Shown: positions 51,312 to 59,783, counted from the stretch's first letter. The stretch: DNA of 64,000 bases from Agathobaculum hominis (GCF_014288055.1 NZ_JACOPK010000010.1:46526-110525); one strand, 5' to 3'. Translations and numbers: made by a program. The notes: generated by a model from the sequence alone, not told the origin.

Positions 51312-52574
51312 TCAGCGGGCATCGTCACGCATTGCTGTTTTTTCTCTGCGCGGACGGAAGAAATGCCAGAGGTTATTGTGCTGGATCACGTCCTCATAGC
51401 GTTGAATTTTTCCGCGAAGCTCTGCGTTTTCACGTTCCAGATCCGATGTTCGGAGCTTGCCGCGAACGGATTTGTACTCGGAAAGCTCCTGCTTCAAACC
51501 GGCAATCTCTTCCTTGAGCCTTGCAATCAGCCTGTTTGCCGCGTCCAGAGCCTTTTGCAGTTTGGATTCCTTTTTCTCAGCTACAACGAACTTTTTCGCA
51601 AGCGTAGACAGGTGTTCAAAATCCTCACGCTCCACGGCAATCTTGGTAGAGAAGGGAATGGGCTTTGCCTCAATCTTTTCGATAGCTGCCACATTGATCT
51701 GCTGATTCTGAATTTTTTTGATCTGCTTGCCGAGCGTCGCTGCCTGCTGCTCCTGCTGTCGGTTCTGCTCCGTGAGTTCTGCCAGCCGCGCCTGCTCCTG
51801 CTGCACCTTAAACTGCGTCACGGTCAGGTGTTCCTCAGAGCTGCCGCGTTCGCCTCGCTCCACATCGTCGTACCCGGCGTCGCGCATATACCGGAAGAAA
51901 TCATCCTGCAAAACGCTGTAGGATTTTTTGAGAACGGGCTTGCCCTTTACACTCAAAATCGGCTCGCCGTTCTCGTCCAGCGCGGGCTTGGAAGCCCACT
52001 TCTTGCTCATGCTGACCTGCTGGATTATCTCCTTGACCGTTCCCACCAGAGATTTATCCTTGCAGCGTTTCGACCACAGGATTTGCTTCTCTACGACAGG
52101 GATATAGACCACATGAAGGTGGTAGTGGTACACGTCCCGCCCCAAAGCATCCGACATGGCGCGGTTGCGCTCGTCGGCGTGCATGACCGCCGATAGGATG
52201 TACTGCTCGCCGCCCACAATTTTGATTGCAGCTTTGTAGGCATCGGCGTAAAATTGTTTTGCAAATTCATAGCCGCCGTGGTTGAAAAAGTAGGCGGAGT
52301 TGACGTCGAAGATCAGCTCTCCGAATTTCTCAGCATCCGCTTTCAGACCGCGGGTGGAAATCACGCCGTCAGAGCGCATCTGCTCGAACATCTCCTTATA
52401 CCCGGCGGTTGGCGTTTTGAAATGGACGTTGTATGGCGTCCGGTCAGGAACGATGTCCTGATTGACATACGACGATTTTTCACGCTCATTATGCGCCTGT
52501 GCGTTGTCGATATCTGTATCTTTCATTCTTGCGTTTCTTGCGCTGGTACGGTGGATACCGTCGCCTCTTGCCAT
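51312..52574 (-). CDS. MobV/Pre-type relaxase of element 3
   Basis: The 420-aa protein MARGDGIHRTSARNARMKDT.. has SAVMHADERNRAMSDALGRD and YHYHLHVVYIPVVEKQ as in element 2. It has a longer coiled-coil C-terminus (EQARLAELTEQNRQQEQQAA.., then SKLQKALDAANRLIARLKEE). AGGAGG precedes the ATG. The shared N-terminus and divergent tail suggest mosaic exchange between the elements. Confidence 0.9.
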   Translation of the reverse strand: MARGDGIHRTSARNARMKDTDIDNAQAHNEREKSSYVNQDIVPDRTPYNVHFKTPTAGYKEMFEQMRSDGVISTRGLKADAEKFGELIFDVNSAYFFNHGGYEFAKQFYADAYKAAIKIVGGEQYILSAVMHADERNRAMSDALGRDVYHYHLHVVYIPVVEKQILWSKRCKDKSLVGTVKEIIQQVSMSKKWASKPALDENGEPILSVKGKPVLKKSYSVLQDDFFRYMRDAGYDDVERGERGSSEEHLTVTQFKVQQEQARLAELTEQNRQQEQQAATLGKQIKKIQNQQINVAAIEKIEAKPIPFSTKIAVEREDFEHLSTLAKKFVVAEKKESKLQKALDAANRLIARLKEEIAGLKQELSEYKSVRGKLRTSDLERENAELRGKIQRYEDVIQHNNLWHFFRPRREKTAMRDDAR

Positions 52575-52934
52575 AGGCAGTTTACCTCCTGATTTCAGAT
52601 TGTGCAGGACGGGAGAGCTTTCGGGGAGGCACTTCTGCGGAAGTGTAATAACCCACTATGATACTTTCATCCTGCGGCTGCAAAGTATCGTGGGCTCTCC
52701 GAGGGGGTATGCGGCGTCTGCAGAAGCCTCTGCCGGCTTTGCGATTTGCAGTGTGGATACAAACCGCAAAAACCGGCGTGGTCAGCAGCTTATTTGCAGG
52801 CGTCCTCTGCGCATAATTTTCTGCCCACAGCCATCTCAAACTCTGCGGATTTTTCGATGGGGACGGGGGATGCGCGGGGATAGCCGCCAATGCATTGCCT
52901 TGTCTGCCAGCCACAGGAGCGTGGCACGCTCCTG
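52575..52934. other. Candidate oriT region of element 3
   Basis: Hairpins CACTTC/GAAGTG (52630-52645) and CCCAC-GATACTTT/AAAGTATC-GTGGG (52652-52694) with GGCTCTCCGAGGGGG match element 2 base for base. A third, CAGGAGCGT/ACGCTCCTG (52914-52934), ends at the 84-aa gene stop. No gene is seen here. Confidence 0.5.
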
Positions 52935-53189
52935 TCACAGCTCCCACGGAGGAACAGTCCAACGATAGCTCTGCGGAACGCCGCGCCGGTCAAGATATTC
53001 CTGCCGTGCCTGTTCGCGTTCTTCCTCAGTCGGTGCCGCTTTGTACCGGGAATAGAGTTGCCGGTTCAGCATGGCGTCGAGCTTCTGCTCCAAGCCTCGA
53101 CAGATTTCTTCTTCGTATTCATCCTCGCCCCGCAGATGGTACATGGCGAGGTCGAGGAACAGGCCATAGGGGATTTGCACAGTTTTCAT
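52935..53189 (-). CDS. Conserved 84-aa backbone protein of element 3
   Basis: Nearly identical to the element 2 copy (MKTVQIPYGLFLDLAMYHLR.., ending RRGVPQSYRWTVPPWEL). Charged and helical. Its conservation while the cargo differs marks it as part of the core machinery; role unknown. Confidence 0.83.
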   Translation of the reverse strand: MKTVQIPYGLFLDLAMYHLRGEDEYEEEICRGLEQKLDAMLNRQLYSRYKAAPTEEEREQARQEYLDRRGVPQSYRWTVPPWEL

Positions 53190-53206
53190 GTTACTTCGCT
53201 CCTTTC

Positions 53207-53284
53207 CGCGACGGTCGCAACGATTGCGACGGCTGTTTTGGCGGTATCATTTTCACCGTTGCAACCGTCGCAGCCGTTGCGCAG
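53207..53284. repeat. Iteron-like repeats beside repA, element 3
   Basis: GCGACGGTCGCAACG, GCGACGGC and the complementary CGTTGCAACCGTCGC and CCGTTGCGC units directly follow the repA stop, as in element 2. Confidence 0.6.
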
Positions 53285-53285
53285 T

Positions 53286-54452
53286 TTATTCATTTGCGGT
53301 TACGAAAGCCAGTGTGATGCGTCGCCCCTCGTGCCGAACCTTGTTCTCATAGCGGACGTGGTATTCATCAAGAAGTCTTCCAGACTTTACATTCAGATAC
53401 TTGCTCAGTACGTTTGCCGCCATGCCAACATGGACAGCATCGGCAAGTTCAGAGGGTGATCCTGTCCATACCGGCTGTTCTGCGGACACCAGACCAGAGA
53501 CAGCTTCCAGAATATGATCGGGTGGCTCTTTGTGCAGTTCGTTGTCCACCTTTTCGAGATTCCAGATCTGCGTATCGGCGTCCTTTCTCAGATAGAGGAT
53601 CTGATCCTGCTGGTCGCGCCCCACCACGTCGATAGTTGCCTCCAGCGCTGTGCGCTTTTTCTTCTGCATGAGAAGCGACCCATCTGCACAGCCGAGCAAC
53701 CCTGTCGTACCGGAGATCATTTCAAAGCTGTCACCAGCAGGCTGCTTGCGAGTATGGTGGACAGTCAGGACACAGATACAGTGCTTGTCGGCAAACTGCT
53801 TGAGTCGACCGATGATCTCATAGTCGCTTGCATAGCTGTATGCCTCGCCGCCGACCTCGCGGATTTTCTGCATGGTGTCGATGATAATGAGCCTGGTGTC
53901 GGGGTGTTCCCGCACGAAGTTCTCAAGCTGCTCGTCCAGCCCGTTTCCAATCTTGCCCGCAGCGGTTGCAAAGTGCAGCCGGTCGGTGTCGTTGACCCCG
54001 TACATCATAAACATTCGGCTCTGGATACGCTGAAAATCGTCCTCCAAGGCAAGGTATAGCACCGTGCCGGGATGGACTTCGCAGCCCCACAGGGCTTCTC
54101 CGGTGCTGACATGATAGGCAATCTGCGCCACCAGAAATGACTTGCCGATCTTCGGCGCACCTGCAAGGATGTATGCGCCCGCGTAGAGCAAGCCGTCAAT
54201 AATCGGCGGCCTGCTCTGATATGCGGTCTGGTACAGCTCTGTCGTGGAGATCGTGTGCAAATAATGCGGATCGGTCAACCGCTGCATCCTGCGGTAGATT
54301 TCGTCCAGACTTTCCTCGTTGTTTTGAAAATCACCGTTGATTTCTTCTTCAAAAGCGGATATACTGTTCTCAGTTGAATTGTGAAACGACTGCCCATCAT
54401 CTGCGCCAACAGATGAGCCTTGGGCAGTCATTTTCTTTTTTTCATCGATCAT
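53286..54452 (-). CDS. RepA-like RecA-fold ATPase of element 3
   Basis: The 388-aa protein has Walker A AGAPKIGKSF, Walker B RLIIIDTMQKIREVGG, VLTVHHTRKQPAGDSFEMIS and a winged-helix-like C-terminus (ELADAVHVGMAANVLSKYLN). ATG 54452 is preferred to the TTG two codons upstream because AGGAGG is then 9 bp away. It overlaps mobC by 11 bp. Confidence 0.86.
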   Translation of the reverse strand: MIDEKKKMTAQGSSVGADDGQSFHNSTENSISAFEEEINGDFQNNEESLDEIYRRMQRLTDPHYLHTISTTELYQTAYQSRPPIIDGLLYAGAYILAGAPKIGKSFLVAQIAYHVSTGEALWGCEVHPGTVLYLALEDDFQRIQSRMFMMYGVNDTDRLHFATAAGKIGNGLDEQLENFVREHPDTRLIIIDTMQKIREVGGEAYSYASDYEIIGRLKQFADKHCICVLTVHHTRKQPAGDSFEMISGTTGLLGCADGSLLMQKKKRTALEATIDVVGRDQQDQILYLRKDADTQIWNLEKVDNELHKEPPDHILEAVSGLVSAEQPVWTGSPSELADAVHVGMAANVLSKYLNVKSGRLLDEYHVRYENKVRHEGRRITLAFVTANE

Positions 54453-54777
54453 AGGCAATATCCTCCTGCATTCCTTTCATAATGGTTGTGATCATCTGAA
54501 TGGTGTCCAACAGTTCCTCGTTTACACCTTGCCCGGCTTCGATCCGGCGCAGTTCGTCCAGCACAGCAGCCAGCTGATCTCGCAGTGCCTTATAAACTCT
54601 TGGATTTCCCTGCACCACCACATCCCGACAAAGCAGCCGACGGATGATATAATCCTGCTTGGTCAATCCGGTGAGCTTGACTGCTGTTTCAATCTGGGCA
54701 TCCTCCTCAGGGGAGACCCGGAAAGATACGGCCTTGTTTCTCCAACGGTTGTGCTTGTCCAAATTCTTTGCTGACAT
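54442..54777 (-). CDS. MobC-like relaxosome protein of element 3
   Basis: The 111-aa protein NRWRNKAVSFRVSPEEDAQI.. GLTKQDYIIRRLLCRDVVVQ.. is close to the element 1 copy. It is probably an oriT-binding accessory to the relaxase. It abuts the integrase by 2 bp. Confidence 0.83.
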   Translation of the reverse strand: MSAKNLDKHNRWRNKAVSFRVSPEEDAQIETAVKLTGLTKQDYIIRRLLCRDVVVQGNPRVYKALRDQLAAVLDELRRIEAGQGVNEELLDTIQMITTIMKGMQEDIAYDR

Positions 54778-54779
54778 TC

Positions 54780-55853
54780 TTAATTACCCCTTTCCATATT
54801 TAATTTATCTGCCATTTCCGTTTGCTTGGACGGAAACAGGTGCGCATAATTGTAAGTGATATCAATGCTCTCATGACCCACCCGGTCTGCGATGGCTGTG
54901 GCAGAGAACCCCATGTCGATCAAAAGCGAAACCGCGCTATGACGAATATCGTGGATTCTGATGCGCGGCACCCCGGCTTCTTTGGCTCCCCGGTCCATCT
55001 CCCGGTGGAGATAACTCTTGGTGACGGTGAACATCCGGTCATCCGGCCCGATCCCGTAGAGCATCTTGATGTAATCCTGGATTTCCTCGGCCAGAAATTG
55101 CGGCATGGTGATGACCCGATTGCTCTTTTCGGTTTTGGGGGCGGTAATCAGATCTTGACCGTTCAGCCGCTGATAGGACTTATTGATGGTGACGGTGCGC
55201 TTCTCAAAGTCAAAGTCTGCTGGGGTCAGGGCCAGCAGCTCCCCCTCTCGGATACCGCACCAGTAGAGCATCTCAAAGGCATAGAAGGACATGGGCTTGT
55301 CCATCATCACCTCGGCAAATTTCAGGTACTGCTCCTTGGTCCAGAACATCATCTCCCGATTTTTCTTTTTGCCCATGCTGCCTGCCTTCTTGCAGGGATT
55401 CTCCCGGAGGTTGTAGTACCGAACCGCGTGGTTGAAGATGGCGCTGAGTTGGTTATGGACCGTCTTGAGGTACACAGGCGAGTAGGGTTTACCGTTCTCG
55501 TCCTTGTGATTCAGCATCTCGTTTTGCCAGGTGATGATCTGCTGGGCAGTAATGTTGTACATCTTCAGCCTGCCGAAGTAGGGCAACAGCTTGGTACGGA
55601 TAATATGGTCCTTAGTGGCTCAGGTGTTTTCCTTGAGCCGGGTCTTCATATCCGCCGTGTAGAGGTCCACGAAACTCTTAAAGGTCATGTCCAGATCGGC
55701 GCTGGTCTTATTGAGCTGTTCCCGCTCCCATGCCTGTGCCTCCCGCTTGGTCTTGAAGCCCCGCTCCTGGGTCTGCTTGCGTTCGCCGTTCCAGTCGGTG
55801 TAGCGGTAGACCGCCCGCCAGGTGTTGGTCTTTTCTTCCTTGTAGACTGCCAT
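54780..55853 (-). pseudogene. Tyrosine integrase of element 3 with in-frame TGA
   Basis: The start MAVYKEEKTNTWRAVYRYTD (ATG 55853, AGGAGG) encodes the arm-binding domain. At 55620-55622 a TGA follows LKENT where the element 1 integrase has Trp (ST-W-ESKDHIIRT). The same frame resumes (ATKDHIIRTKLLPYFGRLKM) to 54780 with intact GIREGELLAL, HDIRHSAVSLL and VGHESIDITYNYAHLF. One TGG-to-TGA change separates the halves, so full-length integrase needs read-through or reversion. Confidence 0.88.
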
Positions 55854-55855
55854 GA

Positions 55856-56050
55856 TTAGCCCTCCTTTCCCGTCTTGCCGTAGCAAAACTTCTCCATGAA
55901 AAAGTTCCGGTTGACCCGCCCGGCGATGGTCAGATAGCCCTTGTCCCGGAGTTCGGCGTTGAGCTGGTGGATCACCTTGTAAGCGTGGGACTTGGAGATA
56001 CCCAGCTCCTGGGCCACTACCTCCACGCGCATAAAGTTTTGTGCCTGCAT
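55856..56050 (-). CDS. Excisionase-like HTH protein of element 3
   Basis: The 64-aa protein MQAQNFMRVEVVAQELGISK.. SHAYKVIHQLNAELRDKGYL.. parallels the element 2 excisionase. It ends 2 bp before the integrase start and is probably co-transcribed. It has the expected size of an intact Xis. Confidence 0.85.
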   Translation of the reverse strand: MQAQNFMRVEVVAQELGISKSHAYKVIHQLNAELRDKGYLTIAGRVNRNFFMEKFCYGKTGKEG

Positions 56051-56352
56051 TGAAAATACCTTCCTTTCCTCATTGATGGCTGCTGCGGATGGATGTTGTG
56101 TCCCATAAATGCCTCCTCACTTTCGTCCGCCACTTTTTCCCGGATGTATAACCGGGGGATTACGGCAGTTCTTTTTTGTTTATTGATTCTAAGCTATTAT
56201 GCTTAGTCTATTGTCATTATACTAAGCAAAATAGCTTATGTCAATCGGAGTACGCAAAATAAATTAAATAAAATTGTTTAGGATTCTCTTGACTTTCCTA
56301 AGCATTTCTGCTATGCTTTTTATAAAGACAACCAACGATTGGAGTTGATGAT
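56051..56352. promoter_or_regulatory. Divergent control region of element 3 with nested inverted repeat
   Basis: An 18-bp arm, TAAGCTATTATGCTTAGT (56190-56207), is inverted at 56221-56238 with one mismatch around 13 bp. CTAAGCA recurs at 56298. The rightward promoter is TTGACT (56289-56294), 17 bp, TATGCT (56312-56317). This looks like the operator of the XRE regulator that controls excisionase/integrase versus itself. Confidence 0.7.
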
Positions 56353-56841
56353 ATGGCGATTGGCGAACGGATTCACTTTTTCCGTCTCCTGCGGGGGATG
56401 ACTCAGAAATATCTCGGTATGGCGCTGGGCTTCCCGGAAAAGTCCGCCGACGTGCGCCTGGCGCAGTATGAAACAGGATCAAGAACCCCAAAAGCAGACC
56501 TGACTGCCGCCCTAGCCCAGGTACTGGATGTCTCGCCCCATGCGCTCTCTGTCCCGGACATAGACTCCTATGTGGGACTCATGCACACTCTGTTTACCCT
56601 GGAGGATAACTACGGGCTCAAGATCAGCGAGATGGATGGAGAAGTCTGCTTGAAGGTTGATGTGCGGAAGAGCAAGGACGCCGCCCGGCTGCACGAGATG
56701 CTCTGTTCCTGGCAGCAGGCCGCTGCCATGCTAGAGGCGGGTGAAATCTCCAAAGAGGACTATGACAAGTGGCGCTACCACTATCCGGAGTTTGACAAAG
56801 CCCAGAACTATGTGAAGGTGCCGCCCCAGGACCTCTTTTGA
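56353..56841 (+). CDS. XRE-family regulator of integration, element 3
   Basis: The 162-aa protein has an HTH (IGERIHFFRLLRGMTQKYLG, ADVRLAQYETGSRTPKADLT) and a helical C-terminal region. It is divergent from the excisionase gene. It functions like the element 2 regulator but is not closely similar, so the switch module was exchanged independently. Confidence 0.86.
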   Translation: MAIGERIHFFRLLRGMTQKYLGMALGFPEKSADVRLAQYETGSRTPKADLTAALAQVLDVSPHALSVPDIDSYVGLMHTLFTLEDNYGLKISEMDGEVCLKVDVRKSKDAARLHEMLCSWQQAAAMLEAGEISKEDYDKWRYHYPEFDKAQNYVKVPPQDLF

Positions 56842-56899
56842 CCCTTTCACTGGTAGGCCACGGGAGAGGCTGTTTGTTGCACAGAATGATAATAAAAAG

Positions 56900-56945
56900 A
56901 AAAAGAGAGCTAACTGACTAATCAAAATCAGTTAGCTCTCTTTTT
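56900..56945. terminator. Terminator at the right end of element 3
   Basis: AAAAAGAGAGCTAACTGA pairs with TCAGTTAGCTCTCTTTTT across a 10-base loop; usable from both sides, insulating guaA from the element. Confidence 0.9.
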
Positions 56946-56962
56946 ATGAATAATGAAAAAAT

Positions 56963-56980
56963 GTTGTCATTTTGTTGTCA
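56963..56980. promoter_or_regulatory. Possible arm-type sites, right end of element 3
   Basis: GTTGTCA twice, 11 bp apart, 60 bp from the guaA core. Confidence 0.42.
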
Positions 56981-57039
56981 CGGGGCAATTCCGCAACGCA
57001 AAAGTCCAGCATTTTCAAGGCTTTTTGGCCTTTCGGGTA

Positions 57040-57051
57040 TTATTCCCACTC
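57040..57051. repeat. Attachment core, copy 4 (inside guaA 3' end)
   Basis: TTATTCCCACTC is the complement of the guaA ending GAG TGG GAA TAA. Insertion here recreates the last codons, so the host gene stays intact. Confidence 0.88.
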
Positions 57052-58596
57052 GATCGTAGCGGGGGGCTTGGAGGTGATATCGTACACGATGCGGTTTACG
57101 CCGGCGACCTCGTTTACGATACGGCTGGAGGCCTTATCGAGGACGTCATACGGGATGCGCGCCCAGTCAGCGGTCATAAAGTCGCTCGTGGTAACGCCGC
57201 GCAGCGCGAGAGCGTAATCGTAAGTGCGGCTGTCGCCCATGACGCCGACCGTGCGGGTGTTGGTCAGAACGGCGAAGTACTGGTTGATCTGGGTGTCCAG
57301 ACCTGCATTTGCGATCTCCTCACGGAAAATCGCGTCCGCCTCGCGCAGAATGTCGCACTTCTCCTTGGTGATCTCGCCGGTGATGCGGATGCCGAGACCG
57401 GGACCCGGGAACGGCTGGCGCATAACGAGATACTTCGGCAGACCGAGCTCAAAGCCGAGCTGACGGACCTCGTCCTTGAACAGCATGCGCAGCGGCTCGA
57501 TGATCTCCTTGAAGTCGACGAAATCCGGCAGACCGCCGACGTTGTGATGGCTCTTGATGACGGCTGCGTCATCCTTGCCGGACTCGATGACGTCCGGATA
57601 GATGGTGCCCTGTGCGAGGTAATCCACCTTGCCGACCTTCGCGCCGATCTCCTTGCCCATCTTCTCGAAGGTGCGGATGAACTGCGCGCCGATCGCCTTG
57701 CGCTTGTCCTCGGGGTCGGTCAGACCCTTGAGCGCGGCAAGGAACTCGTCCTCTTCGTTCATGCGGATGAGGTTGAGGTTCCACTTGGAGAACGCCTCCT
57801 CGACCTCGTCGCCCTCGTTCTTGCGCATCAGACCGTGGTCTACGAATACGCAGGTCAGCTGATCGCCGACCGCCTCCGCGAGCAGAGCGGCCGCAACAGA
57901 GGAGTCAACGCCGCCGGACAGCGCGAGCAGGATCTTGCCGTCGCCGACCTTTTCGCGGATCGCCTTGATCGAGGTGTTCTTGTAGTCCTCCATGGTCCAG
58001 TCGCCCTTGGCGTGGCAGATCTCATAGAGGAAGTTCTTCAGCATCAGAGAGCCGTTTTCGGTGTGGTTTACCTCGGGATGATACTGAACGCCGTAGAAGC
58101 CGCGCGCTTCATTTGCGATAGCGGCGGTCGGGCAGGCATCGGTGTGTGCGACGAGTTCGAAGCCCTCCGGAACCTTTGCCATGTAGTCGCCGTGGCTCAT
58201 CCAGGAAATACCCTCGGCGGGCAGACCCTTGAACAGCTTGCAGCCGGTGTTGTAGAAGGTGCGGGTCTTGCCGTATTCACGCGCGGTGTCCTCCTGTGCG
58301 GCGGTGACCTGACCGCCGAGGGTGTGCGCCATGAGCTGGCAGCCGTAGCAGATGCCGAGCACCGGGATGCCGAGGTCGAACAGCGCCGGGTCGCACTTCG
58401 GGGAGGTCTCCTCGTAAACGCTGTTCGGACCGCCGGTGAAGATAATGCCGATCGGGTTCATGGCCTTGATCTCCTCGATCGAGGTCTTGTACGGCTTTAC
58501 CTCACAGAATACATTATGTTCGCGGACGCGGCGCGCAATCAGCTGATTATACTGACCGCCGAAATCCAGCACAAGAACGAGCTGATGATTTTCCAT
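57040..58596 (-). CDS. guaA: GMP synthase (glutamine-hydrolysing)
   Basis: The 518-aa protein converts XMP, ATP and glutamine to GMP. The N-terminal class I amidotransferase has TGGPNSVYEE and GICYGCQLMAH (nucleophile C83). The ATP-pyrophosphatase has LALSGGVDSSVAAAL. The C-terminal dimerisation part ends PPATIEWE. ATG 58596 is chosen over TTG 58602 because AAAGGAG is then 7 bp away. It serves as the integration target of the array and lies on the same strand as guaD. Confidence 0.97.
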   Translation of the reverse strand: MENHQLVLVLDFGGQYNQLIARRVREHNVFCEVKPYKTSIEEIKAMNPIGIIFTGGPNSVYEETSPKCDPALFDLGIPVLGICYGCQLMAHTLGGQVTAAQEDTAREYGKTRTFYNTGCKLFKGLPAEGISWMSHGDYMAKVPEGFELVAHTDACPTAAIANEARGFYGVQYHPEVNHTENGSLMLKNFLYEICHAKGDWTMEDYKNTSIKAIREKVGDGKILLALSGGVDSSVAAALLAEAVGDQLTCVFVDHGLMRKNEGDEVEEAFSKWNLNLIRMNEEDEFLAALKGLTDPEDKRKAIGAQFIRTFEKMGKEIGAKVGKVDYLAQGTIYPDVIESGKDDAAVIKSHHNVGGLPDFVDFKEIIEPLRMLFKDEVRQLGFELGLPKYLVMRQPFPGPGLGIRITGEITKEKCDILREADAIFREEIANAGLDTQINQYFAVLTNTRTVGVMGDSRTYDYALALRGVTTSDFMTADWARIPYDVLDKASSRIVNEVAGVNRIVYDITSKPPATIEWE

Positions 58597-58639
58597 CGTC
58601 AATCTCCTTTCGTATTGATACTCTTATACATATAATAAA

Positions 58640-58668
58640 ATTATGCCACAATCGCAGGCATTCGACAA
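58640..58668 (-). promoter_or_regulatory. guaA promoter
   Basis: On the minus strand TTGTCG (58668-58663), 17 bp, CATAAT (58645-58640). No riboswitch is seen between it and guaA. Confidence 0.65.
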
Positions 58669-58814
58669 GTGCTTTTTCAATATTTCGCCGGATTTTATAG
58701 GGTTGATTGCAGGGAGAAGGCTTCGCTCCCGTTTTTTCGTCAAAACAGCGAATAGAAAGAGGCGGAGCGGTGCAGACTGAGATGGAAATAACTGTACGGA
58801 AAGGAAGAATCCCA

Positions 58815-59750
58815 TTGAAAGACAGGAGACTGCTGACGGCGGCGCTGCTGCTCCCGCTGACCGTTCTGCTGCTGTTCGCAGCGCTTGCAGGCGGCGCAGC
58901 ATCCGCCGGGGCGGCCGGCGCGCAGCCGCAGGTGCAGGACATCGCGTTCGAGACCTGCGTGGGCGCGTCGACCGAAGCCGCGCTGAGCGCACAGGACGCA
59001 GACGGGGATGTGGTGCTGTTTCAGCTGACTGAGCGGCCGCGTCTCGGCACAGCGGAGATCGAGGACGACCGCATCATCTATACGCCCGGCGCGCGCACGG
59101 GAAAGGATGAATTCAGCTATACTGCGGTAGACGCGGAGGGAAATGCCGCTGCACCGGCAAAGATTACGGTCCGCATCGGGAAAAACCGGGCCGGACTGAC
59201 GTATTCCGACATGGAGGGCGACCCGGCGCACTATGCGGCGCTGTGCCTTGCCGCGCGCGGCATCATGCAGGGCGAGCGCATCGGAGACTGTGCGTTTTTC
59301 CGCCCGTCGCAGACCGTGACGCGCAGCGAGTTTATCGCGATGGCGGCATCTGCGGCGAAGCTCCGGATAAAGCCAACCGACCGCACGGATTTCGCTGACG
59401 ACAGCGGACTTTCCGCGTGGGCCAGACCGTATATCAGTGCGGCGGCGGCAGACGGACTGGTCTGCGGCTACGAGACCGCCGGAGTGCTCAATGAGATTCG
59501 CGGACAGAACCCGATCACGCTCGCGGAGGCGAGCGTCGTCACGGCGAACCTGCTGGGCGATGCCGCAGGCGTCCGCGAGGTGATGGCGGCGGAGCATGAC
59601 GAGGCGGCAGACTGGGCGCAGCGGGCGGTCTCCGCGATGGCGCGTGCGGAAATTCTGGACGAAAGCACGGCCTCGGGCAGTGCCTCCGCGCCGCTCACCC
59701 GGAGAGATGCGTGCGTAATGCTCTGCCGCGCGATCGAACGGCTGCAATAA
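58815..59750 (+). CDS. Secreted SLH-domain protein with cadherin-like/Big domain
   Basis: I start at TTG 58815: GGAAAGGAAG sits 7 bp upstream and it begins a textbook signal peptide (LKDRRLLTAALLLPLTVLLL, cleavage near ASAGA). The 311-aa product then has a cadherin-like/VCBS-type domain (DADGDVVLFQLTERPRLGTA.., GKDEFSYTAVDAEGNAA). Two to three SLH repeats follow (FADDSGLSAWARPYISAAAA; ADWAQRAVSAMARAEIL). SLH modules bind secondary cell-wall polymers, so this is a cell-surface protein. Longer starts (GTG 58770, ATG 58782) are possible. Confidence 0.82.
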   Translation: MKDRRLLTAALLLPLTVLLLFAALAGGAASAGAAGAQPQVQDIAFETCVGASTEAALSAQDADGDVVLFQLTERPRLGTAEIEDDRIIYTPGARTGKDEFSYTAVDAEGNAAAPAKITVRIGKNRAGLTYSDMEGDPAHYAALCLAARGIMQGERIGDCAFFRPSQTVTRSEFIAMAASAAKLRIKPTDRTDFADDSGLSAWARPYISAAAADGLVCGYETAGVLNEIRGQNPITLAEASVVTANLLGDAAGVREVMAAEHDEAADWAQRAVSAMARAEILDESTASGSASAPLTRRDACVMLCRAIERLQ

Positions 59751-59783
59751 CGGCAGGGAGCGGCGGCTGGCCCAAGGCAGAAG

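Larger units (their letters stand above)
44637..57051. mobile_element. Integrated mobilizable element 3 (BsuBI-type R-M, DUF262-HEPN, Pycsar cargo)
   Basis: The ~12.4-kb unit lies between core copies 3 and 4, the latter inside guaA. Right to left: XRE regulator, excisionase-like gene, integrase with nonsense codon, MobC-like, RepA-like, repeats, 84-aa protein, oriT candidate, MobV relaxase, 96-aa protein, XRE, then five or more defence genes. Its left 120 bp resemble the left end of element 1 (shared AACAGGTTTG/AACATGTTTG and paired GTTGCCA boxes). Confidence 0.82.

Noticed and set aside
16918..55622. TGA recoding (as Trp, Arg or selenocysteine) to explain in-frame TGAs in istA and the element 3 integrase
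   Set aside because: TGA is a normal stop here (for example the MBL hydrolase and the methylase), the two sites replace different residues (Arg, Trp), and both lie in mobile genes prone to decay. Point mutations or base errors are simpler.
15864..57051. A self-transmissible conjugative element
   Set aside because: No VirB4, VirD4/TcpA coupling protein or other T4SS genes are present; relaxases alone indicate mobilizable elements.
56953..58635. Long rightward open frame opposite guaA
   Set aside because: The frame mirrors guaA codons and gives a low-complexity Val/Leu/Asp protein; guaA motifs on the minus strand decide the strand.
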